From: Gammaproteobacteria bacterium
GTDB taxonomy: Bacteria > Pseudomonadota > Gammaproteobacteria > Pseudomonadales > Azotimanducaceae
Length of the DNA: 34,855 nt
Reading direction: 5' to 3'
NCBI GenBank assembly: GCA_007694905.1
Contig: REEU01000196.1
Coordinates: 1 to 34,855, forward strand
In this document: one piece after another, positions 8,607 to 16,670 of the stretch
How positions within the stretch are numbered: the stretch's first letter is position 1
How the letters are laid out: every line of letters starts with the position of its first letter
Notes under the pieces: model-generated
Databases searched by the model: none
What the model was told of the DNA's origin: nothing
Seen by the model: the letters and a program-made list of their open reading frames with translations, nothing else
Made by a program: the position numbers and the translations under genes

Positions 8607-9850
8607 ATGCCTTGCCGTCCGTCGCAACCGCATCCTTCGATCCTGATGTAGTTCGCCGTCAGTTTCCCATTCTCGATCAGGAGATCCACGGCCGGCCGCT
8701 GCTGTATCTGGACAACGCAGCCTCGACCCAGAAGCCTGTGCAGGTTATCGACGCCATCTCCGGCTACTACCGCCGCGATCACTCCAACGTGCATCGCGGC
8801 GCCCACGCGCTGGCGGATCGTGCCACCGCCGCCTTCGAGAAGGCGCGTATGGATGTGGCTGCGTTTCTGGGCGGCGCGAAGCGCGAAGAAATCATTTTCA
8901 CGCGAGGCAGCACCGAAGGGATCAACCTGGTAGCCAACGCCTGGGGGCGCACGCACCTCGGGCCCGGTGACGAAATCCTGCTGACGGCCATGGAGCACCA
9001 CGCAAACATCGTGCCCTGGCAGCTGGTGGCCAGGTTCACGGGCGCGGTGATTCGCGTTGCGCCGGTGACAGAGACCGGTGAGCTGGACCTCGACGCCTGG
9101 AAGGCGCTGCTCAGCGAGCGCACCCGTGTCGCCGCGATGGTCCACGTCTCCAACACGCTGGGCACCGTCAACCCGGTGGCTGAGATGGTGGCCTGCGCCC
9201 ATGCTGCCGGAGCCGTGGCCCTGGTGGACGGCGCCCAGGCGGTGAATCACTTTGCCGTGGACGTACGCGCAATGAACGCGGACTTCTATGTCTTCTCCGG
9301 GCACAAGCTGTTCGGTCCCACGGGCATCGGTGTGCTCTATGGTCGTGAGGCGCTGCTGGAGGCCATGCCGCCCTGGCAGGGGGGCGGCGAGATGATCGAG
9401 CGGGTCAGCTTCGAGGCCGGCACGACGTTTACGACCCTGCCCTGGAAATTCGAGGCGGGCACCCCACATATTGCAGGTGTGATCGGGCTCGGCGCCGCCG
9501 TCAAGTGGCTGCAGGGTATCGACCGTGACGCGGCCGCGGTTCACGAGCAGGGCCTGCTCGAGCGCGTTGACGCTGCACTTGCGGGCATGAACGACATCCG
9601 CCGCATCGGCACCGCGCCCGGGCGGGTGGCCGTGGCCTCCTTCCTGCTCGCCGGCGCCCACCCCACCGATGTGGGTATGCTGCTCGATCAGCAGGGCATC
9701 GCAGTGCGGGCAGGCCATCACTGCACCATGCCGCTGATGGAGCGCCTCGGCATTCCGGGCACGGTCCGGGCGTCGTTTTCAGTCTACAACACCATCGAGG
9801 AGGTGGACCGCTTTCTCGAAGGCCTCGACAAGGTACGCAGCTTTCTCTGA
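8603..9850 (+). CDS. sufS: Cysteine desulfurase SufS (group II)
   Basis: PLP-dependent enzyme of 415 residues that converts cysteine to alanine and passes persulfide sulfur to the SUF scaffold, with SufE as acceptor. The PLP lysine is K235 in SGHKLFGPTGIGVLYG, and the catalytic cysteine is C374 in RAGHHCTMPLM, which is the group II (SufS) pattern with a short active-site loop. Other landmarks are YLDNAASTQKP near the N-terminus, FTRGSTEGINLVA and TAMEHHANIVPW. Its ATG overlaps the sufD stop. A SufE partner is encoded at the end of the same operon. Confidence 0.96.
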   Translation: MNALPSVATASFDPDVVRRQFPILDQEIHGRPLLYLDNAASTQKPVQVIDAISGYYRRDHSNVHRGAHALADRATAAFEKARMDVAAFLGGAKREEIIFTRGSTEGINLVANAWGRTHLGPGDEILLTAMEHHANIVPWQLVARFTGAVIRVAPVTETGELDLDAWKALLSERTRVAAMVHVSNTLGTVNPVAEMVACAHAAGAVALVDGAQAVNHFAVDVRAMNADFYVFSGHKLFGPTGIGVLYGREALLEAMPPWQGGGEMIERVSFEAGTTFTTLPWKFEAGTPHIAGVIGLGAAVKWLQGIDRDAAAVHEQGLLERVDAALAGMNDIRRIGTAPGRVAVASFLLAGAHPTDVGMLLDQQGIAVRAGHHCTMPLMERLGIPGTVRASFSVYNTIEEVDRFLEGLDKVRSFL

Positions 9851-9884
9851 AGCCCCATCCGGTCTTCAGACAGGGAGAAGCAGC

Positions 9885-10238
9885 ATGAGTGTGGAAACCT
9901 TCGACCCCGATCAAACCGGGGTTCGCATGACGGCTCCGGCCGTTGCCCATGCGCAACGTCAGCTGGCCAAGGCCGGCGCGCAAGCCGTGCGCCTGGGCGT
10001 CAAGCAGAGCGGTTGCTCCGGGTTCATGTATCAGGTGGATTACGTGATCGAGCCGGAGGCCGAAGACACCGAGTTCACGGTGGCAGACAACTTGTCGGTA
10101 TTCGTCAGCACCGATGCGCTGCCGCTGGTGCGTGGAACCGAAATCGATCTGGTCCAGGAAGGCCTCAACTCAGTCCTGAAGTTCCGCAACCCGAACGCCG
10201 CCGTAGAGTGCGGCTGCGGCGAAAGCTTCGCGGTCTAA
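9885..10238 (+). CDS. sufA: A-type Fe-S carrier SufA
   Basis: A 117-residue A-type carrier (HesB/IscA/SufA family) that receives clusters from the SufBC2D scaffold and delivers them to apoproteins. The three cluster-ligating cysteines are present: C44 in KQSGCSGFMY and C109/C111 in the C-terminal ECGCGESF. The N-terminal stretch MSVETFDPDQTG before the fold is typical of SufA rather than IscA, and the operon position supports this. It starts 34 bases after sufS behind AGGGAGAAGC, so it has its own ribosome binding site. Confidence 0.93.
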   Translation: MSVETFDPDQTGVRMTAPAVAHAQRQLAKAGAQAVRLGVKQSGCSGFMYQVDYVIEPEAEDTEFTVADNLSVFVSTDALPLVRGTEIDLVQEGLNSVLKFRNPNAAVECGCGESFAV

Positions 10239-10260
10239 CGAAGTCGATACGGAGGCGATC

Positions 10261-10788
10261 GTGGAACGCAGAATGATGGTCATGCAGCGGGACTGCCCGG
10301 CGCGCCTCGTGCCGGCGGGAACCCGCATCACCATCACCAAGGACACTTTCGTCACGCTGACCCAGGATCTTGGCGGGACCTATACCGTCAACGTCAACGG
10401 CAACCTCGCGCGCATCGATGGCACGGATGCGGATGCGCTCGGGCTCGAGCCCATCGAGTTCGACTTCGGCGAAGCTGACGGCGGCGAGGTCGACGAAGCG
10501 AACGTCTGGGAAGCGCTGCGCACAGTCTATGACCCGGAGATCCCGGTGAACGTGGTCGACCTCGGGTTGATCTACGATTGCCACATCGAGGGCAATGACG
10601 TTGCGATTACGATGACGCTCACCGCACCAGGATGCGGGATGGGGCCCGTGCTGGTGGACGATATCGAGTATCGCGTGCGCAAGGTGCCGAACGTCGGGAA
10701 CGTCGAGGTGGATCTCGTGTTCGATCCACCCTGGAGCCGGGAGATGATGTCCGAGGAGGCTCAGCTCGAACTCGGGGTCTACGGATGA
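10261..10788 (+). CDS. sufT: Fe-S assembly factor SufT (MIP18/DUF59 family)
   Basis: A 175-residue SufT-type protein; the family is linked to Fe-S cluster maturation under high demand. The C-terminal DUF59/MIP18 domain (about 82-170) has VWEALRTVYDPEIPVNVVDLGLIY and the conserved cysteine C125 in TAPGCGMG. The N-terminal extension (residues 1-75, with RDCPARLVPAGT and TYTVNVNGNLARIDG) is the part that distinguishes SufT from short DUF59 proteins. The GTG start at 10261 follows GGAGGCGATC, a good ribosome binding site. The stop overlaps the sufE start as ATGA. Confidence 0.9.
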   Translation: MERRMMVMQRDCPARLVPAGTRITITKDTFVTLTQDLGGTYTVNVNGNLARIDGTDADALGLEPIEFDFGEADGGEVDEANVWEALRTVYDPEIPVNVVDLGLIYDCHIEGNDVAITMTLTAPGCGMGPVLVDDIEYRVRKVPNVGNVEVDLVFDPPWSREMMSEEAQLELGVYG

Positions 10789-11237
10789 GCGCGGCGACCA
10801 CCGCCTTCGATCAGGTCCCCTTCGGCCGCAGCATCGACGCCGAGGAAGTGGCCGAGAGCCTGGAGTTCTTCGACGACTGGGAAGACCGCTACCGCTACAT
10901 CATCGATCTTGGCAAGGAACTGCCGGGCCTGCCGGACGACTTGAAGACCGAGGATCGGTTCATCCACGGCTGTCAGAGCCAGGTCTGGGTCGATCATCGC
11001 CGCGAGCCGCACAGCGGTCGTCTGCAGTTCGTCGTCGACTCCGACGCGCTCATCGTCCGCGGTCTCGCTGGCATCGTGCTGTCCGCGCTCAACGACCGGA
11101 CACCGGATGAGATTGCCGCCTTCGACGTGGATGCGTTCTTCGACCGCATCGATCTCATGCGTCACATTTCGCCGACCCGCGGCAATGGCCTGCGGGCCAT
11201 GGTGCAGAAAATACGTGACCTCGCCCAGGCCGCCTGA
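10785..11237 (+). CDS. sufE: Sulfur acceptor SufE
   Basis: A 150-residue SufE that takes persulfide sulfur from SufS and hands it to SufB. The acceptor cysteine is C63 in RFIHGCQSQVWV. The family N-terminal EFFDDWEDRYRYIIDLGKELPGLP and the C-terminal HISPTRGNGLRAMVQKI are both intact. The frame stays open upstream into sufT, but the SufE-like sequence begins at the ATG at 10785, which overlaps the sufT stop. It is the last gene of the suf operon; the convergent SDR gene ends 31 bases downstream. Confidence 0.94.
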   Translation: MSAATTAFDQVPFGRSIDAEEVAESLEFFDDWEDRYRYIIDLGKELPGLPDDLKTEDRFIHGCQSQVWVDHRREPHSGRLQFVVDSDALIVRGLAGIVLSALNDRTPDEIAAFDVDAFFDRIDLMRHISPTRGNGLRAMVQKIRDLAQAA

Positions 11238-11268
11238 ACACCTGTTCCGGCGGAGCGCTGTCCATGCA

Positions 11269-12144
11269 TCACAGCAGATAGGGCGCGAGCTCCTCGCGTA
11301 GCGCCTGAATCAACCCCTCGCGCACTGCTCGTGACTCCCACGTCAGCGGGGTCAGGTGGGTTCGTGTCCGCTCACGGTCGAAGTAAAAGGCGCCACTTTC
11401 CAGGGGCGGGGTCAGGTCTTCCTTGCGTGCCGCCAGCCACACCAGGGTGTCCGCTCCCTGGTCTGCATTGCGCAGGAAGCTCGCGGTCAGGCGATGAAAC
11501 GTCGGTATCGCGTCGCGCACACCGGGGGTCTCTGCCCAACCGGGATGCATGCCATAGCAGCCGAAGTCGGCGAACAGGGGCATCCTGGCCATGGCTTCGT
11601 TGAGTACGACCTGGGCGCGCTTCACGTTGGCGTACGTAGTGACCTTGTCGTAGTGGGGATTGCGCTTCAGGTGCCGCAGGTGCAGCCGTGCCAGGTACAT
11701 GCCGCCGCTGCTCATCCAGATGATGCGCCCTCCCGGCCGCAGCCGACCGGAGCGTACGAGGTTGTGCACCAGCAGGTAGTGCCCGAAGACCTGGGAAGCA
11801 AGCTGCAATTCGATCCCTTCCGCATTCGTGGCGAACGCGGAAGGCATGCCGCCTGCGTTGAGCGCAACGAAGTCGAGTACGTCCAGCCGTTCGACGGTTT
11901 CCCGGACGGCGCGCCAGTCGGCCAGGTCAAGACTGATGTCCTCCGCCGTCGCTCGCCGGGCGCAACCCGTGACGTGGTGGCCGAGCTCGCGCAGACGGGT
12001 CACCGCAGCCCGACCGAGTCCGGAGCTGCTTCCGGTCACGAACCCATGCAGGACTCGGTCCGGTGCGCAGTTCAACGGATCCGAAAACGCCGGCCGGAGG
12101 CGGACATGCCGCTCGAAGCCCGGGCGATCGAAGTAGCACAGCAT
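11269..12144 (-). CDS. Short-chain dehydrogenase/reductase resembling DHRS12
   Basis: A 291-residue SDR. The cofactor motif TGSSSGLG is at 37-44, NAGG at 96-99, a serine in SSGG at 145-148, and the catalytic YxxxK as Y171-A-N-V-K175. Two later segments, MHPGWAETPGVRDAIPTFH and FYFDRERTRTHL, closely resemble the vertebrate DHRS12-type SDR and its bacterial relatives, which set it apart from ordinary FabG-like reductases. Substrate unknown. The start at 12144 has AGAGGTGA seven bases ahead. It is convergent with sufE and divergent from the phospholipase D gene, with 186 bases between the two starts for promoters. Confidence 0.88.
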   Translation of the reverse strand: MLCYFDRPGFERHVRLRPAFSDPLNCAPDRVLHGFVTGSSSGLGRAAVTRLRELGHHVTGCARRATAEDISLDLADWRAVRETVERLDVLDFVALNAGGMPSAFATNAEGIELQLASQVFGHYLLVHNLVRSGRLRPGGRIIWMSSGGMYLARLHLRHLKRNPHYDKVTTYANVKRAQVVLNEAMARMPLFADFGCYGMHPGWAETPGVRDAIPTFHRLTASFLRNADQGADTLVWLAARKEDLTPPLESGAFYFDRERTRTHLTPLTWESRAVREGLIQALREELAPYLL

Positions 12145-12330
12145 GCGCTTTCACCTCTTGGAGAATACCTCGTGCGCCCGTCGTTCGAGCATGCCCGAAG
12201 GTGGGCAGGCAGGAAATGACAGGACGTCTCCCTCGAGCTGTGGGCTACAGGCTGTCTGTGCCACAGCCCGTGCCTGCTGCTGGATCGGGGACTACACTGG
12301 GGCCGCATTTCTGCTGCTCGGATCTTGCCC

Positions 12331-13752
12331 ATGACGGACAGCGCGGCCGGATCGACGCCGGCAGTCGAGCGGAGCGCGTGCGAGGGCACCCGTTTCGCGC
12401 TGCTCGATCACAACGCCACGGCGTTGGCCGTCCGCCTCGAACTGTGCGCTGGCGCCAGGCAGCGGCTCGACCTGCTTTATTACATCTTCCGCGAGGACGA
12501 CAGCGGCCGGCTGGTGGCCGACGCCCTCATGGCTGCCGCCGACAGGGGCGTTCAGGTGCGGCTGCTGCTCGACGATCTCGATGCATCAGGCAGGGAGTCG
12601 TCGCTCGGACGGCTGGATGCGCATCCTCGTCTGCAAGTGCGCCTGTTCAACCCGTTCCGCTGGCGCGGCCTCTTGCGGCCGTTGGCGCTGCTGCGGGATC
12701 CGGCACGGCTCACGCGTCGGATGCATGCCAAGGCGCTCATTGCCGATTCCAGGCTGGCCGTGGTCGGCGGGCGCAATATCGGTGATGAATACTATGCACC
12801 GGAGGCGGAGATGGCCTTCGCCGATATCGACGTGCTGCTCGCAGGCGAACTGGTTGGGCAGGTGGATGCCAGCTTCGAGCAGCTCTGGTCGAGTGTCTGG
12901 GCGACACCGTTGGCCGAGCTGCGGGCCCGGCGGGCAGCCATCGAGGTGACGCGCCGCGCCCGTGACCGTATCGCGCGGCGTCCGCTGCATCAGGATCCGG
13001 CCGCGGTTCTGGCCGAGGACAGCCAGGCGAAGACCCTGCTGCAACGCATCAGGGCGGGGTCCTGGCCGGATCTCCCGGGGACGGGCCGCGTGTTTGCCGA
13101 TCTGCCCGAGAAGGTCGATCCCGCTGTCGTGGCTGCCGCCGGCTACTTCGATCAGGTGCTTCAGCATCTCGTGACCGAGGCGGCGTCAGAAGTTCTGATC
13201 ATGACGCCGTACCTCGTGCCGACAGCAGAAGGTATGGCGTTCATCCATGCGCTCAAGGAACGTGGCCTGCGCATCCGGATCCTCACCAACTCGCTTGCAG
13301 CGACGGATGTTGTGGCGGTGCATGCAGGCTATCGTCGCTATCGCCGGGCCCTGCTGGAGGCCGGTGTGGAGCTCTATGAATATCGCCCGACGGGATACTG
13401 GGGACGGCGGCTGCGACGACTGATCCGTGGTGCCCATCTGCGCGCCAGCCTGCATGCCAAGACCATTCTGGTGGACGACGGGCTGGTGATGATTGGCTCG
13501 GCTAACCTGGACCCGCGCTCGATTCAGCTCAACGTGGAGCTCGGGGTACTGATCGAGAGTGCGCCGCTCGCCGCCGAGATTCGCGCCTGCTTTGCCGAGG
13601 CGATCGCGCCGGCCAATGCCTGGAGGGTCGAACTGGAGCAGGGGCGCGAACAATGGCGTGGCGCCGCCGGACGGCATGAGCCGGAGGCAGGCTGGGGGCG
13701 GCGGCTGCTGGCGCGGCTGCTGGGCTTCCTGCCGCTGGAAGGGCAGCTGTAG
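12331..13752 (+). CDS. clsC: Phospholipase D family protein, cardiolipin synthase ClsC-like
   Basis: A 473-residue protein with two HKD motifs: H132-x-K134-x4-D139 (HAKALIADSRLAVVGGRN) and H375-x-K377-x4-D382 (HAKTILVDDGLVMIGSAN). It has no N-terminal transmembrane helices, and its length equals that of E. coli ClsC, which makes cardiolipin from phosphatidylglycerol and phosphatidylethanolamine. The ClsA type would carry two N-terminal helices. I chose ATG 12331; an in-frame TTG lies six bases earlier. The ymdB neighbour found in E. coli is absent. The enzyme class is certain; the exact ClsC activity is inferred from length and domain layout. Confidence 0.85.
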   Translation: MTDSAAGSTPAVERSACEGTRFALLDHNATALAVRLELCAGARQRLDLLYYIFREDDSGRLVADALMAAADRGVQVRLLLDDLDASGRESSLGRLDAHPRLQVRLFNPFRWRGLLRPLALLRDPARLTRRMHAKALIADSRLAVVGGRNIGDEYYAPEAEMAFADIDVLLAGELVGQVDASFEQLWSSVWATPLAELRARRAAIEVTRRARDRIARRPLHQDPAAVLAEDSQAKTLLQRIRAGSWPDLPGTGRVFADLPEKVDPAVVAAAGYFDQVLQHLVTEAASEVLIMTPYLVPTAEGMAFIHALKERGLRIRILTNSLAATDVVAVHAGYRRYRRALLEAGVELYEYRPTGYWGRRLRRLIRGAHLRASLHAKTILVDDGLVMIGSANLDPRSIQLNVELGVLIESAPLAAEIRACFAEAIAPANAWRVELEQGREQWRGAAGRHEPEAGWGRRLLARLLGFLPLEGQL

Positions 13753-13757
13753 GTGAT

Positions 13758-13790
13758 TTCTGAACGGGTTTTCGAACCCGTGAGATCAGA
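13758..13790. terminator. Hairpin between convergent clsC-like and DUF2007 genes
   Basis: ACGGGTT (13764-13770), loop TTCG, AACCCGT (13775-13781) form a perfect 7-bp stem capped by a UUCG-type tetraloop. A second outer pairing is TCTGA (13759-13763) with TCAGA (13786-13790). It sits between two convergent stops and could terminate both, although no clear U tract follows. Confidence 0.6.
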
Positions 13791-14019
13791 ACCAGCGGCT
13801 GCCGCCAGCGCGATTGGCCTCGAACGCCTCCAGCGTCGCCAGGGCATCGTCGTAGTCCTCTTCCGGAACCAGCACCTGGACCAGTCCGGTCGCAGGCAGT
13901 TCCCCCACTGCACCCTGCAGGAACTCGCCGATGATGCGCACATCGATGCCCTGCTGCTCCAGCAGGCCCTTGAGCAGGTGCGCATCGATGGCGGAGTCGG
14001 CGGCGTACAGCGGAATCAC
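13786..14019 (-). CDS. DUF2007 family small protein
   Basis: A 77-residue protein with the DUF2007 layout: an N-terminal strand MIPLYAADSAIDAHLLKGLLEQQGI, a middle VRIIGEFLQGAVGELPATGLVQVLV, and the C-terminal DYDDALATLEAFE helix ending in a short tail. The family is annotated as putative signal-transducing, with a ferredoxin-like fold; its function is not established. The GTG start at 14019 comes one base after the stop of the upstream exported protein (TGA-C-GTG), so the two are translationally coupled. Confidence 0.82.
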   Translation of the reverse strand: MIPLYAADSAIDAHLLKGLLEQQGIDVRIIGEFLQGAVGELPATGLVQVLVPEEDYDDALATLEAFEANRAGGSRWF

Positions 14020-14020
14020 G

Positions 14021-14611
14021 TCATGGCTCCATGGGTTCTGGCGTACAGCCTGTCGCTTCGTGCGCAGCGCGCCGCCAGCGGCCTTCCATCACCTGCCGCA
14101 ATTCGTCCGGCCCCGCACCGAGTTCGAGCCGCTCCCGGAACCCGTCGCTGCCGGTGATGGTCAGCGTCAGGCGGCCATGGGCGTCCGCGGGTGCCTGATC
14201 GAAGGTGGCGCTGATGAAGACGTAGCGGTCTGAACGGCTGGCTTCGGGGTCGAGGACGAAGCGGGTCACCTGGCCGCCGGACCCGAAACGCCGCAGCAGT
14301 ACCCGGCCGCCGTCGTGATCGCGGCTGAAGATCTGCCACTCGGCATGATTTTCACCATCGGGATTGCGGGTTTGCGGCGGGAAGCGGGTCTCGCTGCGGG
14401 CATAAAGGAAGCGCCCGTCCATGATCGGCGCGTAGCAGCGCCGGGCCCGGCCGTCGCCGGGCAGGCCCCGCTCGCGGCCGGTCCAGAAGCCCTCGAACCA
14501 GCTCAAGTTGCGCCAGATGCTTGCGGGATCGGCGGCGTGCGCGGGCGGCGCATAAAGGGCGACCATGCTGCCGATCAGAACGCTGACACAAAGGACTATC
14601 CGCATGACCAT
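14021..14611 (-). CDS. Exported lipocalin-like beta-barrel protein of unknown function
   Basis: A protein of about 196 residues with a signal peptide (MRIVLCVSVLIGSMVALYAP, cleavage near PPAHAADP), so probably periplasmic. The mature part begins WRNLSWFEGFWTGRERG and continues with alternating short strands (GRFLYARSETRFPPQ, AEWQIFSRDHDGGRVLLRRF, RYVFISATFD, GRLTLTITGSDGFRERLELG), which suggests a small antiparallel barrel like the lipocalin/THAP4/DUF1579 group. I cannot name the family with confidence. The frame opens at 14638; the ATG at 14611 (or 14605) places the signal peptide correctly, but no start has a clear ribosome binding site. First gene of a two-gene unit with the DUF2007 protein. 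Confidence 0.7.
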   Translation of the reverse strand: MVMRIVLCVSVLIGSMVALYAPPAHAADPASIWRNLSWFEGFWTGRERGLPGDGRARRCYAPIMDGRFLYARSETRFPPQTRNPDGENHAEWQIFSRDHDGGRVLLRRFGSGGQVTRFVLDPEASRSDRYVFISATFDQAPADAHGRLTLTITGSDGFRERLELGAGPDELRQVMEGRWRRAAHEATGCTPEPMEP

Positions 14612-14667
14612 GCCGCAAGCATACGCCCGCTTGGCCATAGCCTGCCAACGCTGCGGAAAGGGCTTAA

Positions 14668-14684
14668 GTCAACAGCCATTGACA
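14668..14684. promoter_or_regulatory. Inverted repeat with -35-like box upstream of the P450 gene
   Basis: GTCAA (14668-14672), six bases, TTGAC (14679-14683) form an inverted repeat. The right arm with the next base reads TTGACA, a perfect sigma70 -35 box, but I see no matching -10 at 17 bases. It could be an operator for the TetR protein encoded downstream; this is inference. Confidence 0.3.
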
Positions 14685-14738
14685 TGAAGCGCGGCGCCGA
14701 GCAGCATCGATGGTGGAGTCATACGCCGGGAGCAGACC

Positions 14739-16025
14739 ATGAGCACCACCGCGAAGATCGAGCCACAAGACACCGAGATCGACGCCTACGCCCTGCCGTT
14801 GGCAGAGATCAATCCCGCCCGCGCCGACCGCTTTCAGGCGGACACCATCTGGCCTTACTTCGAGCGGTTGCGCCGGGAGGACCCGGTGCACTTCACGCCT
14901 GAGAGCGAGTTTGGACCGTACTGGTCGATCACGCGCTGGCAGGACATCATGACTGTGGACACGAAACACGAGGTGTTCTCGTCGGCTGAAGGTATTGCTC
15001 TGGCGAACCTCGAGGCCGTCGCCGAGCAGGAGCGGGTCATGGGCCGGCGACGGCGCAGCAACGCGGGCTTCATCACCATGGATGAGCCCGAGCATATGCC
15101 GCGGCGTAAGGCGGTGACGCCGACATTGGCGCCGGCCAACCTGCAGAAGATGGCGCCGCAGGTGCGCGAGCGCGCCGGTCAGATTCTCGATGGTCTGCCC
15201 ATCGGCGAGGAGTTCGACTGGGTCGACCTGGTCTCCAAGGAACTGACGGCGATGACGCTGGCCACGCTGTTCGATTTTCCTTTCGAAGACCGGCGCAAAC
15301 TCACCTACTGGTCTGACGTGGTCACGAACATGCCCGGGCATGGACCCGTGAAGAGCTGGGAGCACAAGGCGGAAGCGATCTTCGAGTGCTTCGGGACCTT
15401 CCAGGAGCTGTGGAACGCACGCGTCAATGCCGAACCCGGCAACGACCTGATCTCCATGCTCGCGCACAACGATGCGACGCGGGACATGGGCGCAGAAGAG
15501 TATCAGGGCACCGTGATCCTGCTCATCGTCGGCGGCAACGACACCACCCGCAACACCATCTCCGGCAGCGTCTACGCGCTCAACAAGTATCCCGAGCAGT
15601 ACGCCAAGCTGCGCGCCAACCCGGACCTGGTGCTGCCGATGGTCTCCGAGACCATCCGCTGGCAGACGCCGCTGGCGCACATGCGCCGGGTGGCGAAGGA
15701 AGACTTCGAACTCGGCGGCAAGACCATCCGGGCCGGCGATAATGTGGTGATGTGGTACGTCTCCGGCAACCGCGACGATACGGTGATCGAGAACCCCAAC
15801 GCCTACATCATCGATCGCGAGCGTCCGCGGCAGCATCTGTCTTTCGGTTTCGGCGTGCACCGCTGCGTCGGCAACCGGGTTGCCGAGATGCAGCTGACCA
15901 TCATCTGGGAGGAGATTCTCAAGCGCTTCCCGATCATCGAGGTGGTCGACGAACCGACGCGGACCTACTCGCCTTTCGTACACGGCTACGAGAGCATGCG
16001 TGTCGTCATCCCCGAGCGCGTCTGA
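14739..16025 (+). CDS. Cytochrome P450, CYP153-like
   Basis: A 428-residue soluble bacterial P450. Heme cysteine C376 lies in FGFGVHRCVGNR, the oxygen-activating I-helix is GGNDTT (265-270), and the ExxR motif is ETIR (304-307). Segments such as DTIWPYFERLRREDPVHF, FGPYWSITRWQDIM, LATLFDFPFEDRRKLTYWSD and IRWQTPLAHMRR match what I know of CYP153 alkane/fatty-acid terminal hydroxylases closely. The insertion around residues 83-108 (with GRRRRSN) differs from classic CYP153A. GGGAGCAG precedes the start. No ferredoxin or ferredoxin reductase is encoded nearby, so its redox partners must come from elsewhere. A TetR gene begins two bases after its stop. The P450 call is certain; the CYP153 subfamily is likely but unverified. 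Confidence 0.9.
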   Translation: MSTTAKIEPQDTEIDAYALPLAEINPARADRFQADTIWPYFERLRREDPVHFTPESEFGPYWSITRWQDIMTVDTKHEVFSSAEGIALANLEAVAEQERVMGRRRRSNAGFITMDEPEHMPRRKAVTPTLAPANLQKMAPQVRERAGQILDGLPIGEEFDWVDLVSKELTAMTLATLFDFPFEDRRKLTYWSDVVTNMPGHGPVKSWEHKAEAIFECFGTFQELWNARVNAEPGNDLISMLAHNDATRDMGAEEYQGTVILLIVGGNDTTRNTISGSVYALNKYPEQYAKLRANPDLVLPMVSETIRWQTPLAHMRRVAKEDFELGGKTIRAGDNVVMWYVSGNRDDTVIENPNAYIIDRERPRQHLSFGFGVHRCVGNRVAEMQLTIIWEEILKRFPIIEVVDEPTRTYSPFVHGYESMRVVIPERV

Positions 16026-16027
16026 AC

Positions 16028-16627
16028 GTGCCCGTCGCTGAGGTCAGAACGCCGCAACGGGCGCCGGGAGCGCCCCGTCGCCGCGATGCCGAAGCGACCC
16101 GCGCGGCGATTCTGGAAGCCGCGCGCGATCAATTCGGCCGGCTCGGCTACGACTGCACGGCCTTGCGCGACATCGCCGCCGAAGCGGGCGCTGACGTGGC
16201 CTTGATCAAACGCTACTTCGGCGGCAAGGAAGCCCTGTTCACCGAGGCCCTGAAGGCGTCGTTCCGGTCCGATTTTCTGAGAGACTGGGACCTGCGGAGC
16301 TTTGCCCGCGACTTCGCCACGGCCATGGCCGGCGGCCCACATGAGGACGCCGAGCGGACCCACAGCTTCCAGTTCCTGCTGCGTGCGGCCACCTCACCGA
16401 GTACGGCGCCGCTGCTCAATGCCGCGATCCAGGAGCGCTTCTTCGAACCCATTCGCTACTGGCTCGGGGACGCCGACGCGCCCGGCCGGGCGCGGGCGCT
16501 GGCCGCTGCTGCCATCGGCTTTCTGGTGGAACGCCTGATCCGGGGCGAGGCGCTGGTCGGCGCGGAGCGCGACGCCTTCATCGAGCACGCCACAGCGATG
16601 TTCGAGCAGATCGTGGCAGCCGATTAG
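16028..16627 (+). CDS. TetR/AcrR family transcriptional regulator
   Basis: A 199-residue protein with an N-terminal TetR helix-turn-helix: TRAAILEAARDQFGRLGYDCTALRDIAAEAGADVALIKRYFGGKEALF (about residues 23-70). The C-terminal helical part is a ligand domain of unknown specificity. The GTG at 16028 is two bases after the P450 stop, so they are cotranscribed, and it probably controls the P450 and itself. The open frame extends upstream inside the P450 gene, but that part is a shadow. GTG 16028 has no strong ribosome binding site, which fits translational coupling. Confidence 0.88.
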   Translation: MPVAEVRTPQRAPGAPRRRDAEATRAAILEAARDQFGRLGYDCTALRDIAAEAGADVALIKRYFGGKEALFTEALKASFRSDFLRDWDLRSFARDFATAMAGGPHEDAERTHSFQFLLRAATSPSTAPLLNAAIQERFFEPIRYWLGDADAPGRARALAAAAIGFLVERLIRGEALVGAERDAFIEHATAMFEQIVAAD

Positions 16628-16638
16628 CGCCCGAGGGA

Positions 16639-16662
16639 GGGGTGGCCGCAGGCGGCCACCCC
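16639..16662. terminator. Bidirectional hairpin between TetR and crotonase genes
   Basis: GGGGTGGCCG, loop CAGG, CGGCCACCCC form a perfect 10-bp stem exactly between the convergent stops at 16627 and 16671. There is no U run on either side, so it may act as a weak terminator or protect 3' ends. Confidence 0.6.
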
Positions 16663-16670
16663 GATGCGCA

